Assembly: GCA_964369385.1 (NCBI GenBank)
Contig: CAYJEY010000016.1
Location: 1 to 51,980 of the forward strand
Length of the DNA: 51,980 bases
Source: CALVGQ01 sp964369385
Lineage (GTDB): Bacteria; Bacillota_I; Bacilli_A; Erysipelotrichales; Erysipelotrichaceae
Direction of reading: 5' to 3'
How positions within the stretch are numbered: the stretch's first letter is position 1; the number at the start of each line of letters is the position of its first letter. The notes below the pieces were generated by a model. That model made no database searches, was not told the DNA's origin, and saw only the letters and a list, made by a program, of their open reading frames with translations. Positions 8,271 to 16,266 of this stretch are shown here, one piece after another. The translations under genes and the position numbers were made by a program.

Positions 8271-8687
8271 TTACTTCACCTCGCCTTTTTTTGCAAAACT
8301 TGTTTTTACTGGTAGTTTGTGAGAAGCAAGACGCAACGCTTCGCGTGCGATTTCTTCTGAAACTCCACTAACTTCGAATAATACGCGTCCTGGTTGAACA
8401 ACAGCAACCCAACCTTCAGGTGCCCCTTTACCAGATCCCATACGTACTTCTAATGGTTTTTTTGTAATTGCTAAATGAGGGAAAATTTTGATCCAAACTT
8501 GTCCTCCACGTTTCATATAACGAGTCATCGCAATACGAGCCGATTCGATTTGACGGTTTGAAACATATGCTCCTGATTCAGCAACTAGACCGTATTCACC
8601 AAAGTTGATTTCACGTCCAGCTTTTGAACGCCCTTCATAACTTTGACGGTGAGGTCTTCTATATTTCGTTCTATTAGGCATTAACAT
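8271..8687 (-). CDS. rplP: 50S ribosomal protein L16
   Basis: L16 (138 aa) shapes the A-site tRNA pocket of the 50S. It starts MLMPNRTKYRRPHR, has RQIESARIAMTRYMKRGG and the conserved GKGAPEGWVAVVQPGRVLFE region that contacts the central protuberance. It begins 2 bp after rpsC. It ends with a short basic tail. Confidence 0.98.
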   Translation of the reverse strand: MLMPNRTKYRRPHRQSYEGRSKAGREINFGEYGLVAESGAYVSNRQIESARIAMTRYMKRGGQVWIKIFPHLAITKKPLEVRMGSGKGAPEGWVAVVQPGRVLFEVSGVSEEIAREALRLASHKLPVKTSFAKKGEVK

Positions 8688-8689
8688 AA

Positions 8690-9463
8690 TTAATTACCTC
8701 CTTCAGTTGGAGCAGCTTTAGTTTGAGCAGCACCTTCTTGTTTGTTAGGTCTGTTGCGACGATCGTTGTTACGTGGACGACGACGGTCACGACCTTGTGG
8801 ATGTTTCGGTGCTTCTGGCTCTTGAACCATTTGTCCTGGTAATACTTCACCACGACAAATCCACACTTTAACTCCTAATTTACCATAAGTAGTCATAGCT
8901 TCTACCCATGCGTAATCGATATCTGAACGAAGTGTATGAAGAGGTACAACACCTTCTGAATAGCCTTCGCTACGAGCGATATCAGCTCCTCCTAAACGTC
9001 CAGAAACCATAGTTTTGATTCCTTTTGCACCTGAGCGCATTGACTGTTGGATAGCTTTCTTTTGTGCTGTTCTAAATGAAGCACGTTGCTCTAGTTGCTC
9101 AGCAATTTTGCGAGCTACAAGTTGAGCATCTAAATCAGGATTTGCAACTTCTAAAACGCGAATATTCACATTTTTTCCAGCACATAACTTCTCTAATTTA
9201 GTTTTGATTACTGCAGCGTTTTCTCCGTTTGATCCGATAATTACACCAGGACGAGCAGCACGGATAATTACATCCACACGATTTTTTGAACGTTCAATTT
9301 CAACTCTTGAAATATAAGCTCCGTGTAATTCTTTTGTTAAGAATTTACGGATTTTGTTATCTTCAAGAAGTAAAGTTCCGTATTCTTTTTCAGCGTACCA
9401 GCGAGATTCCCAATCACGGATAACCCCGACGCGCATTCCAATTGGACTAACCTTTTGACCCAT
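8690..9463 (-). CDS. rpsC: 30S ribosomal protein S3 with extended basic C-terminal tail
   Basis: S3 (257 aa) forms the mRNA entry helicase with S4 and S5. Domains in order: N-terminal MGQKVSPIGMRVGVIRDW, a KH type 2 domain with PGVIIGSNGENAAVI around residues 70-85, and the C-terminal S3 domain ending GVKVWICRGEVLPG. Beyond that is a low-complexity tail of about 45 residues rich in Arg, Asn, Pro and Gln, longer than in many Bacillota S3 proteins (about 218 aa). The tail probably lies on the solvent side. Confidence 0.97.
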   Translation of the reverse strand: MGQKVSPIGMRVGVIRDWESRWYAEKEYGTLLLEDNKIRKFLTKELHGAYISRVEIERSKNRVDVIIRAARPGVIIGSNGENAAVIKTKLEKLCAGKNVNIRVLEVANPDLDAQLVARKIAEQLEQRASFRTAQKKAIQQSMRSGAKGIKTMVSGRLGGADIARSEGYSEGVVPLHTLRSDIDYAWVEAMTTYGKLGVKVWICRGEVLPGQMVQEPEAPKHPQGRDRRRPRNNDRRNRPNKQEGAAQTKAAPTEGGN

Positions 9464-9477
9464 CGTATTCTTCCTTC

Positions 9478-9810
9478 CTAGCGCTCTTCAACCACTACAG
9501 TAATGTGGCTAGTGCGTTTTAATATTTGAGCAGCGTTTCCTTTTGCACGAGGCATGAAACGTTTCATTGTGATTCCTTCGTTTGCATAACATGCTTTAAC
9601 GAATAATTTTTCACCATTTAAACCATGGTTATTTGTTGCATTTGCAGCTGCTGATTTTAATACTTTCCCAACCGCTACTGCAGCATGGTTAGGTGTAAAT
9701 TTAAGAATTGCAGTTGCTTCTTCTAAGTCCTTACCGCGAATCAAGTCAAGCACTAAGCGTACTTTACGAGGAGCGATGCGGACTGTTTTTGCAGTTGATT
9801 TTACTTGCAT
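9478..9810 (-). CDS. rplV: 50S ribosomal protein L22
   Basis: L22 (110 aa from the chosen start) has a beta-hairpin that lines the exit tunnel and binds macrolides. The start at 9810 gives MQVKSTAKTVRIAPRKVRLV, the family N-terminus, with AGAGAGG upstream and a 16-bp gap from rpsS. A longer reading from 9858 would overlap rpsS by 32 bp, has no close ribosome site and adds 16 atypical residues. The hairpin region GITMKRFMPRAKGNA is present. Confidence 0.95.
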   Translation of the reverse strand: MQVKSTAKTVRIAPRKVRLVLDLIRGKDLEEATAILKFTPNHAAVAVGKVLKSAAANATNNHGLNGEKLFVKACYANEGITMKRFMPRAKGNAAQILKRTSHITVVVEER

Positions 9811-9826
9811 CTCTTTAGCCCTCTCT

Positions 9827-10096
9827 TTACGCTCTTTTATCGTCACCGTGCCCGCCATATTTGCGAGTTGGGACGAATTCTCCTAGTTTATGTCCTACCA
9901 TATCTTCAGTTACATAAACTGGAACGTGTTCCTTACCGTTGTAAACCGCGAATGTATGTTCAACGAAATCAGGGAAGATTGTTGAACGACGTGACCAGGT
10001 TTTAATTACTTCTTTTTTCTTAGTTTCATTTAGTGCAACAACTTTTTTCATTAGATGCTCATCACAAAATGGACCTTTTTTCAAACTACGACTCAT
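9827..10096 (-). CDS. rpsS: 30S ribosomal protein S19
   Basis: S19 (89 aa) is in the 30S head beside S13. It begins MSRSLKKGPFCDEHLMKKV and includes KTWSRRSTIFPDFVEHTFAVYNG and the GEFVPTRKYGGH signature. Position between rplB and rplV is canonical. Confidence 0.98.
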   Translation of the reverse strand: MSRSLKKGPFCDEHLMKKVVALNETKKKEVIKTWSRRSTIFPDFVEHTFAVYNGKEHVPVYVTEDMVGHKLGEFVPTRKYGGHGDDKRA

Positions 10097-10117
10097 GTCT
10101 TTATTCCTTCCTTTCGT

Positions 10118-10951
10118 CTACTTACTATTGCGACGACGTACAATTAATTTGTCTGACGCATTTTTCTTTTTACGAGTTTTAACACCCATAGCTTTTTTAC
10201 CCCAAGGAGTCATTGGAGACTTACGTCCGATTGGCGAACGTCCTTCTCCCCCACCATGAGGGTGATCATTCGGGTTCATTACTGATCCACGAACAGTTGG
10301 GCGAATACCCATCCAACGTGAACGTCCTGCTTTACCGATGTTAACAAGACTATAATCTTCATTACCTACAGTACCAATAGTAGCACGGCAGTTTCCTAAG
10401 ATTTTTCTTACTTCACCAGAAGCTAAACGTACAGTTACGTATTTTTCTTCAATCCCTAGGATTTGAGCAGAAACACCAGCACTACGTGCAAGTTGCCCAC
10501 CTTTACCAGGTTTTAATTCAACGTTATGTACGAATGTACCTTCAGGCATATTTCTCATTTCAGAAGCATTTCCTACTTTGATATCAACAGTTTCACCAGA
10601 AACTACTTTTTGACCAACTTCAAGCCCTTTAGGAGCAAGAATATAACGTTTTTCTCCATCTGCATAGTTCAATAGAGCGATATTAGCCGAACGGTTTGGA
10701 TCGTACTCAATTGTTGCAACTGTTGCAGGGATGTTATCTTTATTACGTTTGAAATCGATGATACGGTATAGACGTTTGTGTCCTCCACCGTGATGACGAG
10801 TTGTAATTCGTCCATTGTTATTACGACCACCTGTTTTACTAAATGATACCGTTAATGACTTTTCTGGTTTGCTTGCAGTGATTTCATTGTTTGCAAGCGT
10901 AGTCATGCCACGGCGTCCAGGAGTGGTCGGCTTATACTTTTTAATAGCCAT
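10118..10951 (-). CDS. rplB: 50S ribosomal protein L2
   Basis: L2 (277 aa) is needed for subunit association and peptidyl transfer. The catalytically important C-terminal segment is intact, with MNPNDHPHGGGEGRSPIG including the conserved His and Gly residues. The N-terminal OB fold and SH3-like domain are normal. It is preceded by a 62-bp spacer containing a small hairpin, unusually long for this operon, and by a strong GGAGGAG site. Confidence 0.98.
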   Translation of the reverse strand: MAIKKYKPTTPGRRGMTTLANNEITASKPEKSLTVSFSKTGGRNNNGRITTRHHGGGHKRLYRIIDFKRNKDNIPATVATIEYDPNRSANIALLNYADGEKRYILAPKGLEVGQKVVSGETVDIKVGNASEMRNMPEGTFVHNVELKPGKGGQLARSAGVSAQILGIEEKYVTVRLASGEVRKILGNCRATIGTVGNEDYSLVNIGKAGRSRWMGIRPTVRGSVMNPNDHPHGGGEGRSPIGRKSPMTPWGKKAMGVKTRKKKNASDKLIVRRRNSK

Positions 10952-10976
10952 TGTTGGGCTCCTCCTTACGCATGTT

Positions 10977-11001
10977 TTCCGGAAATAGCGTTATTCTTCC
11001 G
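10977..11001 (-). promoter_or_regulatory. Intercistronic hairpin between rplW and rplB
   Basis: The 62-bp gap upstream of rplB contains CGGAA / TTCCG arms (10980-10984 and 10997-11001) with a 12-nt loop, and a TTCCGGAA palindrome at 10977-10984. There is no T-run, so it is not a terminator. It could be an mRNA processing or translational control element for L2. This is a weak prediction. Confidence 0.3.
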
Positions 11002-11013
11002 ATATAGTTTTTA

Positions 11014-11295
11014 TTAGAACAATTCGATGTCTTGTCCAGCTTTGATTTTAACGATTGCTTTCTTAACAGCGCTCGTTTTACCAATGTATTTTCCAACACG
11101 TTTCGTTTTTGGACGAACATTGATAATGTTTACTGCTTCAACGTCAACATTGAAGATTTCTTTAACAGCTAACTTAACTTGAGTTTTGTTAACTCCTTTA
11201 GCAACTTCAAATGTAACTTTATTGTCAGCATCCATCATCGCCATTGTTTTTTCAGTGATGATTGGACGGATGATAATGTCTCTAGCTTTACTCAT
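11014..11295 (-). CDS. rplW: 50S ribosomal protein L23
   Basis: L23 (93 aa from this start) is at the tunnel exit and docks trigger factor and SRP. The start at 11295 gives MSKARDIIIRPIITEKT and places a GGAGG about 10 nt upstream; it overlaps the rplD stop by one base (TAATG). The ATG at 11304 lies 1 nt after the ribosome site and is unlikely. The signature NVRPKTKRVGKYIGKT is present. Confidence 0.95.
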   Translation of the reverse strand: MSKARDIIIRPIITEKTMAMMDADNKVTFEVAKGVNKTQVKLAVKEIFNVDVEAVNIINVRPKTKRVGKYIGKTSAVKKAIVKIKAGQDIELF

Positions 11296-11927
11296 TATGC
11301 CCATACCTCCCCAGCTTTAACAGCGGCAGCTTCAGTCATAACTAGTTTATCAGCATTTACGATATCGTAAACATTTAAACCTTCAACTGTAAGCATCATT
11401 GCGTTAGGGATGTTTCTCATTGATAAGAATGCATTATCGATATCAGCTTCTTCGAAGTCAACAACGAATAATGTTTTCTTAGCAAGGTTATGAGCATCCA
11501 TAACTTTCACGAAATCTTTAGTTTTGATAGCTTCGAATTTTAAAGCATCAAATACGATTACGTTTTCATTTAGCACTTTAGCAGATAATGCTGATTTAAG
11601 AGCTAAACGACGAACCTTACGATTTAACTTGTAAGCGTAAGATCTTGGAGTTGGACCAAATGCAACTCCCCCACCTCTCCATTGTGGAGAGCGTGTAGAA
11701 CCTTGTCTTGCACGACCAGTTCCTTTCTGACGCCATGGTTTTTTACCACCACCGCTAACTTCCATACGAGTTTTTGCTTTGTGTGTACCTTGACGAAGGC
11801 TAGCACGTTGCATGATTACTGCATCGAAGATTGCTTGTTGATTTGGTTCGATTCCAAATACTGCATCAGACAATTCAATAGTTTTAAGCTGTTTCGCTTC
11901 TTGTGTATATACATCTAACTTTGGCAT
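11295..11927 (-). CDS. rplD: 50S ribosomal protein L4
   Basis: L4 (210 aa) lines the exit tunnel; in some bacteria it also represses the S10 operon. The extended loop that reaches into the tunnel is visible as GGGKKPWRQKGTGRARQGS, followed by WRGGGVAFGPTPRSY. Length is typical. It is followed by rplW with overlapping stop and start, and lies 3 bp after rplC. Confidence 0.98.
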   Translation of the reverse strand: MPKLDVYTQEAKQLKTIELSDAVFGIEPNQQAIFDAVIMQRASLRQGTHKAKTRMEVSGGGKKPWRQKGTGRARQGSTRSPQWRGGGVAFGPTPRSYAYKLNRKVRRLALKSALSAKVLNENVIVFDALKFEAIKTKDFVKVMDAHNLAKKTLFVVDFEEADIDNAFLSMRNIPNAMMLTVEGLNVYDIVNADKLVMTEAAAVKAGEVWA

Positions 11928-11930
11928 GTC

Positions 11931-12632
11931 TTATTCCTCCACTTTTGTTTCTTCAGCAGCTTCTGTAGAGTAGCTCAACAATTCTTTAGCTGCAACATTT
12001 TTTACTCTTTTTACTGTAGTTTTCACTACTACTAATCCACGACGTGGACCTGGAACATTTCCTTTGATCAACATATAGTTGTTTTCAAGATCAATTTTAA
12101 TAACTTCAAGGTTTTGATTTGTAGTTGTGTAACCACCTTCTTGCCCTGCCATTACTGTTCCTTTGTTGATTAATCCGTTGTTACGTCCGTTAGTTGCTAA
12201 CGACCCGATATGTCTGTGATGTCCTGAACCGTGTGATTTTGGACCAATAGTCGCATTGTTTCTTACGATTGTACCATTGAATCCTTTTCCTTTACTGATT
12301 CCAGTAACGTCAACGATATCACCAGCGGAAAAGATACCCGCAGTCACTTCAGACCCAACTTCATGTTCCATCATATCGCTAGTGCGAATTTCTCTGATGT
12401 ATTTTTTTGGAGCAGTGTTTGCTTTCGCAGCATGCCCAACTGCTGGTTTGTTGCTTCTTTTTTCAGTAGTTGATTCATACCCAAGCTGTACTGCTTCGTA
12501 ACCGTCTGTTTCAACTGTTTTCTTTTGCATAACTACATTTGGTTCTACTTCTACAACTGTTACAGGAACTAAAGTTCCATCAGCTGTGAATACCTGAGTC
12601 ATACCAAGTTTTCTTCCTAAGATTCCTTTCAT
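11931..12632 (-). CDS. rplC: 50S ribosomal protein L3
   Basis: L3 (233 aa) is a primary 23S rRNA binder with a loop near the peptidyl transferase centre. The start at 12632 gives MKGILGRKLGMTQVF with GGAGGTG just upstream; a GTG five codons earlier lies inside that ribosome site and is rejected. The core signature KGKGFNGTIVRNN, then GPKSHGSGHHRHIGS, is present. The acidic C-terminal tail (AAEETKVEE) is slightly extended. Confidence 0.97.
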   Translation of the reverse strand: MKGILGRKLGMTQVFTADGTLVPVTVVEVEPNVVMQKKTVETDGYEAVQLGYESTTEKRSNKPAVGHAAKANTAPKKYIREIRTSDMMEHEVGSEVTAGIFSAGDIVDVTGISKGKGFNGTIVRNNATIGPKSHGSGHHRHIGSLATNGRNNGLINKGTVMAGQEGGYTTTNQNLEVIKIDLENNYMLIKGNVPGPRRGLVVVKTTVKRVKNVAAKELLSYSTEAAEETKVEE

Positions 12633-12651
12633 GATGTTCACCTCCACTTAA

Positions 12652-12963
12652 CTAAAGTTTAATTTCTACGTCAACTCCACTAGGTAGTTCTAAGCGACTT
12701 AGTGAGTCGATAGTTTCGCTAGTTGGTCCAACGATTTCAATTAAACGTTTATGTGTTCTGATTTCAAATTGCTCGCGTGAATCTTTGTACTTATGTACCG
12801 CGCGTAGAATTGTTACCACTTGTTTTTCAGTTGGTAGTGGTACTGGTCCAACAACTTTTTTAGCTCCGTGCGCAGTTGCAGCAGTAATAATTTTTTCTGC
12901 AGCAGCATCTAGCATTCTGTGCTCGTAAGCTTTTAAGCGAATTTTAACGCTATTTTTTGCCAT
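12652..12963 (-). CDS. rpsJ: 30S ribosomal protein S10
   Basis: S10 (103 aa) is the first gene of the superoperon; it is a 30S head protein that also partners NusB in antitermination. The start at 12963 gives MAKNSVKIRLKAYEHRMLD and has GGAGGA upstream, whereas the upstream in-frame ATG at 12981 precedes that site. The conserved VGPVPLPTEKQVVTILR and THKRLIEIVGPT segments are present. Transcription starts about 120 nt upstream. Confidence 0.97.
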   Translation of the reverse strand: MAKNSVKIRLKAYEHRMLDAAAEKIITAATAHGAKKVVGPVPLPTEKQVVTILRAVHKYKDSREQFEIRTHKRLIEIVGPTSETIDSLSRLELPSGVDVEIKL

Positions 12964-13087
12964 GAAATCTTCCTCCTTCATTTCATTTTGCTTGTCGCAA
13001 ACCCGCTAAACAGGAATTACCTGACTTTAACCGTGACAACGTCTATCGGTGTGTCAGCAACCTCCCGTATCTCTGCGGTGCCTATGT
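12964..13087 (-). promoter_or_regulatory. S10 superoperon 5' leader, possibly structured
   Basis: From the -10 at 13088 the mRNA leader is about 118 nt. It is more GC-rich than neighbouring spacers and contains TGACA and TGTCA arms separated by 13 nt (in the segment complementary to about 13032-13055), CCG/CGG arms around AGAGATA, and CAGG-TAATT-CCTG. This suggests folding, perhaps for ribosomal-protein autoregulation, but no known leader family is identified with certainty. Confidence 0.4.
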
Positions 13088-13115
13088 ATTGTAACACAAT
13101 AAAACTAGAATGCAA
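13088..13115 (-). promoter_or_regulatory. Promoter of the S10-spc-alpha superoperon (proximal)
   Basis: On the minus strand there is TTGCAT (13115-13110), a 16-nt spacer, and TACAAT (13093-13088) preceded by TG one base upstream, giving an extended -10. It lies about 120 bp before the rpsJ start, and no other gene intervenes. It should be a strong housekeeping sigma factor promoter. Confidence 0.7.
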
Positions 13116-13166
13116 GTACTTTTTTTATGAATTTATTTCACCTTGTTATTTTCGTTTTCTATCCTT

Positions 13167-13193
13167 ATTATATAGTGTTTTTTTAGTAGTCAA
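13167..13193 (-). promoter_or_regulatory. Possible distal promoter of the S10 superoperon
   Basis: On the minus strand there is TTGACT (13193-13188), a short 15-nt spacer, and a perfect TATAAT (13172-13167). Together with the proximal promoter it would give tandem promoters, common for ribosomal operons. The short spacer lowers confidence. Confidence 0.4.
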
Positions 13194-13231
13194 TTTTGTT
13201 GTACTTTTATCGAGTTTTTGTGCTTTTTTTC

Positions 13232-13269
13232 ACAATTTCATTGTAATTATTCTTTTCTTGATAGATAAT
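13232..13269 (+). promoter_or_regulatory. Promoter of the 13290 flavin reductase gene with small dyad
   Basis: TTGTAA (13241-13246), a 17-nt spacer and GATAAT (13264-13269) lie just upstream of the 13290 ATG, whose GGAGG is at about 13278-13282. The dyad ACAAT-TTC-ATTGT (13232-13244) overlaps the -35 and could be an operator. The rest of the divergent 12964-13289 spacer is AT-rich and holds only the minus-strand promoters and leader. Confidence 0.55.
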
Positions 13270-13289
13270 GTCTATTCGGAGGATTTGAA

Positions 13290-14996
13290 ATGAAAAAATT
13301 ATTTAAAGGTTTGCTTGTACTTGTTCTACTAAGTTCTTTAGTAGCTTGCACTAGTGAAACAACAGAACCAAACGCAACACCAGAAACACAAGAAACTAGT
13401 GGTACAACTTACGATGTAAGTGCTCACGGATATAATGGAGAAATTCATTTAACTGTTACGATTGAAGATCAAGTGATTACTGATATTGAATTAAAAGAAA
13501 ATACTGAGTCACTAGTTGTAATCGAGCGTGCATTTCCACTTATGAAAGAGCGCATTTTAGCTGAGAATACTGCAGTTGTAGACTCAGTATCTGCAGCTAC
13601 ATATAGTTCTTTCGCAATTAAATCAGCTGTAAATCAAGCAATGGAGCAAGCTGGTATGGAAACAACTCCAATTACACTTGATACAGTTAGTGCAACTCCT
13701 AAAGACATCACTATAGAAGATACAACAGTCGATGTTGTGATTGTTGGTGCTGGTCCTGCTGGATTAGCTGCTGCAATTTCAGCAAAAGAAACCAACCCTA
13801 ATGCAAATGTATTACTTATCGAAAAACTCGATATTCTATCTGGTAATGGTAAATTTGACTTAAACTTCTATGATGTTTTCAATTCTGAAGCACAAATAGC
13901 TAATGGTGTTGAAGATTCAATTGAAGCTTTCATTGAATCAAAACAAAACGTTGGAGAAACACCTGAGCGCCTTCAGATTTGGGCTGAGGAAACAGCAGGA
14001 ATCGACACTTGGTTAAGAGGTTTTGGAATAGAACTTAATCACAACTACGGTGGAAGAAACCACATGACGGATGAAGATACTTATGCTGGTCCTACAATCC
14101 AAGGTGGACTTGAGTCCCAAGCAGCTGCTCTTGGAGTTGAAATTAGAACAGCAACCGCAGGTGAAGATTTAATTTTTGATGGTGATAAAGTAGTTGGTGT
14201 TGTCGCAACTCACTATGGTGAAACATACAGCATCCATGCTGACGCTGTGTTAATCACAACTGGGGGATTCTCATCAAATAAAGAATTACTTGCAGAATAC
14301 GCACCAGGTCATGAAGTATTAATGACTTCAAATCAAATCGGAACAACAGGAGATTTTGTTCCAGTATTCGAAGAAAATGACATTCAACTTATCAACATGG
14401 ATAATATCCGTGTGTTCCCAATGATCATCCTTCCTGGAAGAGATTTATCTAACAATGGTTCAGGAAACTTCTTCATCAACACTGATGGAAATCGTTTCAT
14501 TAATGAAGCAACAGGAAACTTAGAAATGGGTGTAGAAATCCTTAATCAAGGAAGTGTTTGGACTGTATTTGATGCTCAAAAAATCGAAGACAACGCAAAC
14601 GTAAGAAAACAATATGGACTTGGACAATACACAGAAGCCGCAACACTTGAAGAACTTGCAGAAGCAATCGGTGTAAACAGCGAAAACTTAATCGCAACAT
14701 TTGAATCTTATAACGAACATGCTACAAACCAAACTGAAGATGAGTTTGGGGCAACGCCAAAGCGTGCTCTATCAACAGAAGGACCTTACTATGCAACTAA
14801 AGTAAACTCTGCTGTACACATGACTAAAGGCGGAGTTGCAACAAATGAATTCACTCAAGTACTAAAAAATGATGGTAGTGTAGTTGAAGGACTATATGCT
14901 GCTGGTGAAGTAACTTGGCAATCTGGTGGATATTCTCAATCTGTAGTATTTGGGAAAATCGCTGGAGCACAAGCTGTTTCAACTATTACTGAATAA
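13290..14996 (+). CDS. Lipoprotein flavin-dependent reductase (FMN-binding + fumarate reductase-like FAD domain)
   Basis: A 568-aa lipoprotein: signal helix ending in a lipobox VAC with Cys20. An FMN-binding domain spans about residues 40-122; its flavinylation-type motif is DSVSAATYS, with Thr104 the likely covalent FMN site (the usual motif has SGAT). A Rossmann FAD domain begins at GAGPAG (153-158) and covers the rest, ending in LYAAGEV and VVFGKIAG motifs of the fumarate/urocanate reductase family. The active-site region has a His in AVHMTKGG, like a fumarate reductase catalytic His, but the final substrate Arg is not obvious. Predicted role: reduction of an unsaturated substrate outside the membrane, fed by electrons through FMN. 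Substrate unknown. It is monocistronic, with its own promoter and terminator. Confidence 0.85.
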   Translation: MKKLFKGLLVLVLLSSLVACTSETTEPNATPETQETSGTTYDVSAHGYNGEIHLTVTIEDQVITDIELKENTESLVVIERAFPLMKERILAENTAVVDSVSAATYSSFAIKSAVNQAMEQAGMETTPITLDTVSATPKDITIEDTTVDVVIVGAGPAGLAAAISAKETNPNANVLLIEKLDILSGNGKFDLNFYDVFNSEAQIANGVEDSIEAFIESKQNVGETPERLQIWAEETAGIDTWLRGFGIELNHNYGGRNHMTDEDTYAGPTIQGGLESQAAALGVEIRTATAGEDLIFDGDKVVGVVATHYGETYSIHADAVLITTGGFSSNKELLAEYAPGHEVLMTSNQIGTTGDFVPVFEENDIQLINMDNIRVFPMIILPGRDLSNNGSGNFFINTDGNRFINEATGNLEMGVEILNQGSVWTVFDAQKIEDNANVRKQYGLGQYTEAATLEELAEAIGVNSENLIATFESYNEHATNQTEDEFGATPKRALSTEGPYYATKVNSAVHMTKGGVATNEFTQVLKNDGSVVEGLYAAGEVTWQSGGYSQSVVFGKIAGAQAVSTITE

Positions 14997-15004
14997 GAAA
15001 CTTA

Positions 15005-15030
15005 GGGACCCAAAAGTCCCTTTTCTTTTT
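15005..15030 (+). terminator. Rho-independent terminator after the 13290 gene
   Basis: GGGAC (15005-15009), loop CCAAAA, GTCCC (15016-15020), then TTTTCTTTTT. It lies 8 bases after the stop codon and closes a monocistronic unit. Confidence 0.85.
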
Positions 15031-15036
15031 CTTCTA

Positions 15037-15045
15037 TGCTACAAT
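15037..15045 (+). promoter_or_regulatory. Extended -10 promoter of the PatB-like gene
   Basis: TGCTACAAT (15037-15045) is an extended -10; no good -35 is seen because the preceding terminator occupies that space. The start codon is about 30 bp downstream with an AAAGGAG ribosome site. Confidence 0.5.
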
Positions 15046-15075
15046 TAGGAAAGAAAACATAGAAAGGAGCACCAC

Positions 15076-16242
15076 ATGAAACACTTTACTCAGCCACAAT
15101 CTAGAATCGGCAGTTCCTGTACAAAATGGGACCGCTATAAACCAAGAGAAAACTTAGAGGATATCATACCGCTTTGGGTTGCAGATATGGACTTTGAATG
15201 TTGCCCAGCAATTACTCAAGCTATAAAAAAAAGAGGGGAACACCCTATTTTCGGATACACTGATCCCCCCCAAAAAGCCTATGATGCAGTAATTCATTGG
15301 GAAGGCACACAACATCACAATCAAATTTCAAAAGAAGACATCATCTTCACTACAGGAGTTGTGTATGCTCTTTATGATTTACTTCGACTATTAATTAAAC
15401 CTAACCAAAAAGTCGTAGTACAACCACCTGTGTATCCTCCTTTATTTAACACGCCTAAACAATTAGGAATTGAAGTCATCGAAAATCCATTATTACCAAA
15501 TGGTAATATGAATCTTCCCCAACTATCCACATTGTTAAGTAATGATTCCTCGATTCGCGCCCTAATTCTTTGCAATCCGCACAACCCTACCGGACGTTGT
15601 TGGACAACACAAGAATTAAGTGATGTTATTGAACTTTGCAAAAAGCATCACGTCTTTGTTATTTGCGATGAGATTCACATTGATATTACACGCACAAAAG
15701 CGACCTCATTATACAGTATAGACCACAATTATCACCAAAATATTTTCTTACTAGGATCTTGCACCAAAACATTCAATCTAGCCGGAATAAAGATTGCTTA
15801 TCTCCTATCAAAAAATCACGAAATCAACTGTCAGTTTGTTTCTCACGCAAAATATAGCGGTTCTACGAGTGTGAATGTTTTTGGCTACGAAGCGCTCTAC
15901 GCGGCTTATCAATTTGGACACCAGTGGCATTCACAATGTCTTGACAGCATTAACGAAAACTTCAACTGGATAAAGAAATTTTGTGATGAACACTTACCAT
16001 TATGCCAATTTGAAATTCCACAAGCTACATATCTTGCTTGGCTAGATATTAGTGCATACTCTGATAATCCGAATCTAAAAAACGATTTAAAATATATTGC
16101 TAAAGTAGATATAGAAGATGGTAAGGCATTTCATCATGCCGATGACTTCATACGCATTAATGTCGCTTGCCCACTACCTACTTTAAACCGAGGAATGATA
16201 CGTATTCGCGATTTCTTGAAATCCAGCATGAAAAAAAGCTAG
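15076..16242 (+). CDS. PLP-dependent C-S lyase / aminotransferase, PatB/MalY family
   Basis: A 388-aa fold-type I PLP enzyme. The family signature is clear: PLWVADMDF near residue 33, LCNPHNPTGR at about 165-175, VICDEIHIDI at about 194-204, and the Schiff-base Lys in GSCTKTFNLAG. The R-(I/L)-N-x-A segment (IRINVACP) near the end binds the substrate carboxylate. Members cleave cystathionine or other cysteine S-conjugates to a thiol, pyruvate and ammonia; some also repress maltose genes in enterics. The substrate here cannot be decided, and no methionine riboswitch precedes it. It is a single gene between two terminators. Confidence 0.88.
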   Translation: MKHFTQPQSRIGSSCTKWDRYKPRENLEDIIPLWVADMDFECCPAITQAIKKRGEHPIFGYTDPPQKAYDAVIHWEGTQHHNQISKEDIIFTTGVVYALYDLLRLLIKPNQKVVVQPPVYPPLFNTPKQLGIEVIENPLLPNGNMNLPQLSTLLSNDSSIRALILCNPHNPTGRCWTTQELSDVIELCKKHHVFVICDEIHIDITRTKATSLYSIDHNYHQNIFLLGSCTKTFNLAGIKIAYLLSKNHEINCQFVSHAKYSGSTSVNVFGYEALYAAYQFGHQWHSQCLDSINENFNWIKKFCDEHLPLCQFEIPQATYLAWLDISAYSDNPNLKNDLKYIAKVDIEDGKAFHHADDFIRINVACPLPTLNRGMIRIRDFLKSSMKKS

Positions 16243-16263
16243 TTCACTCCACTAGCTTTTTTT
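16231..16263. terminator. Bidirectional terminator between convergent genes
   Basis: A perfect 13-bp stem, A7GCTAGT (16231-16243) with ACTAGCT7 (16251-16263) and loop TCACTCC. It has T-runs in both directions, so it can end both the PatB-like gene (+) and the lipoprotein gene (-). The PatB-like stop codon lies within the stem. Confidence 0.9.
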
Positions 16264-16266
16264 GTA

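Noticed and set aside
9811..9858. Extended N-terminus of L22
   Set aside because: It would overlap rpsS by 32 bp, lacks a ribosome site and is not conserved in the family.
13201..13289. Small plus-strand ORF ending at the 13290 gene start
   Set aside because: It is AT-rich, hydrophobic by composition and overlaps promoter elements on both strands; no ribosome site.
15000..15075. Possible SAM or cysteine riboswitch before the PatB-like gene
   Set aside because: The spacer is only 79 bp and is filled by a simple terminator and promoter; no S-box or T-box motifs are present.
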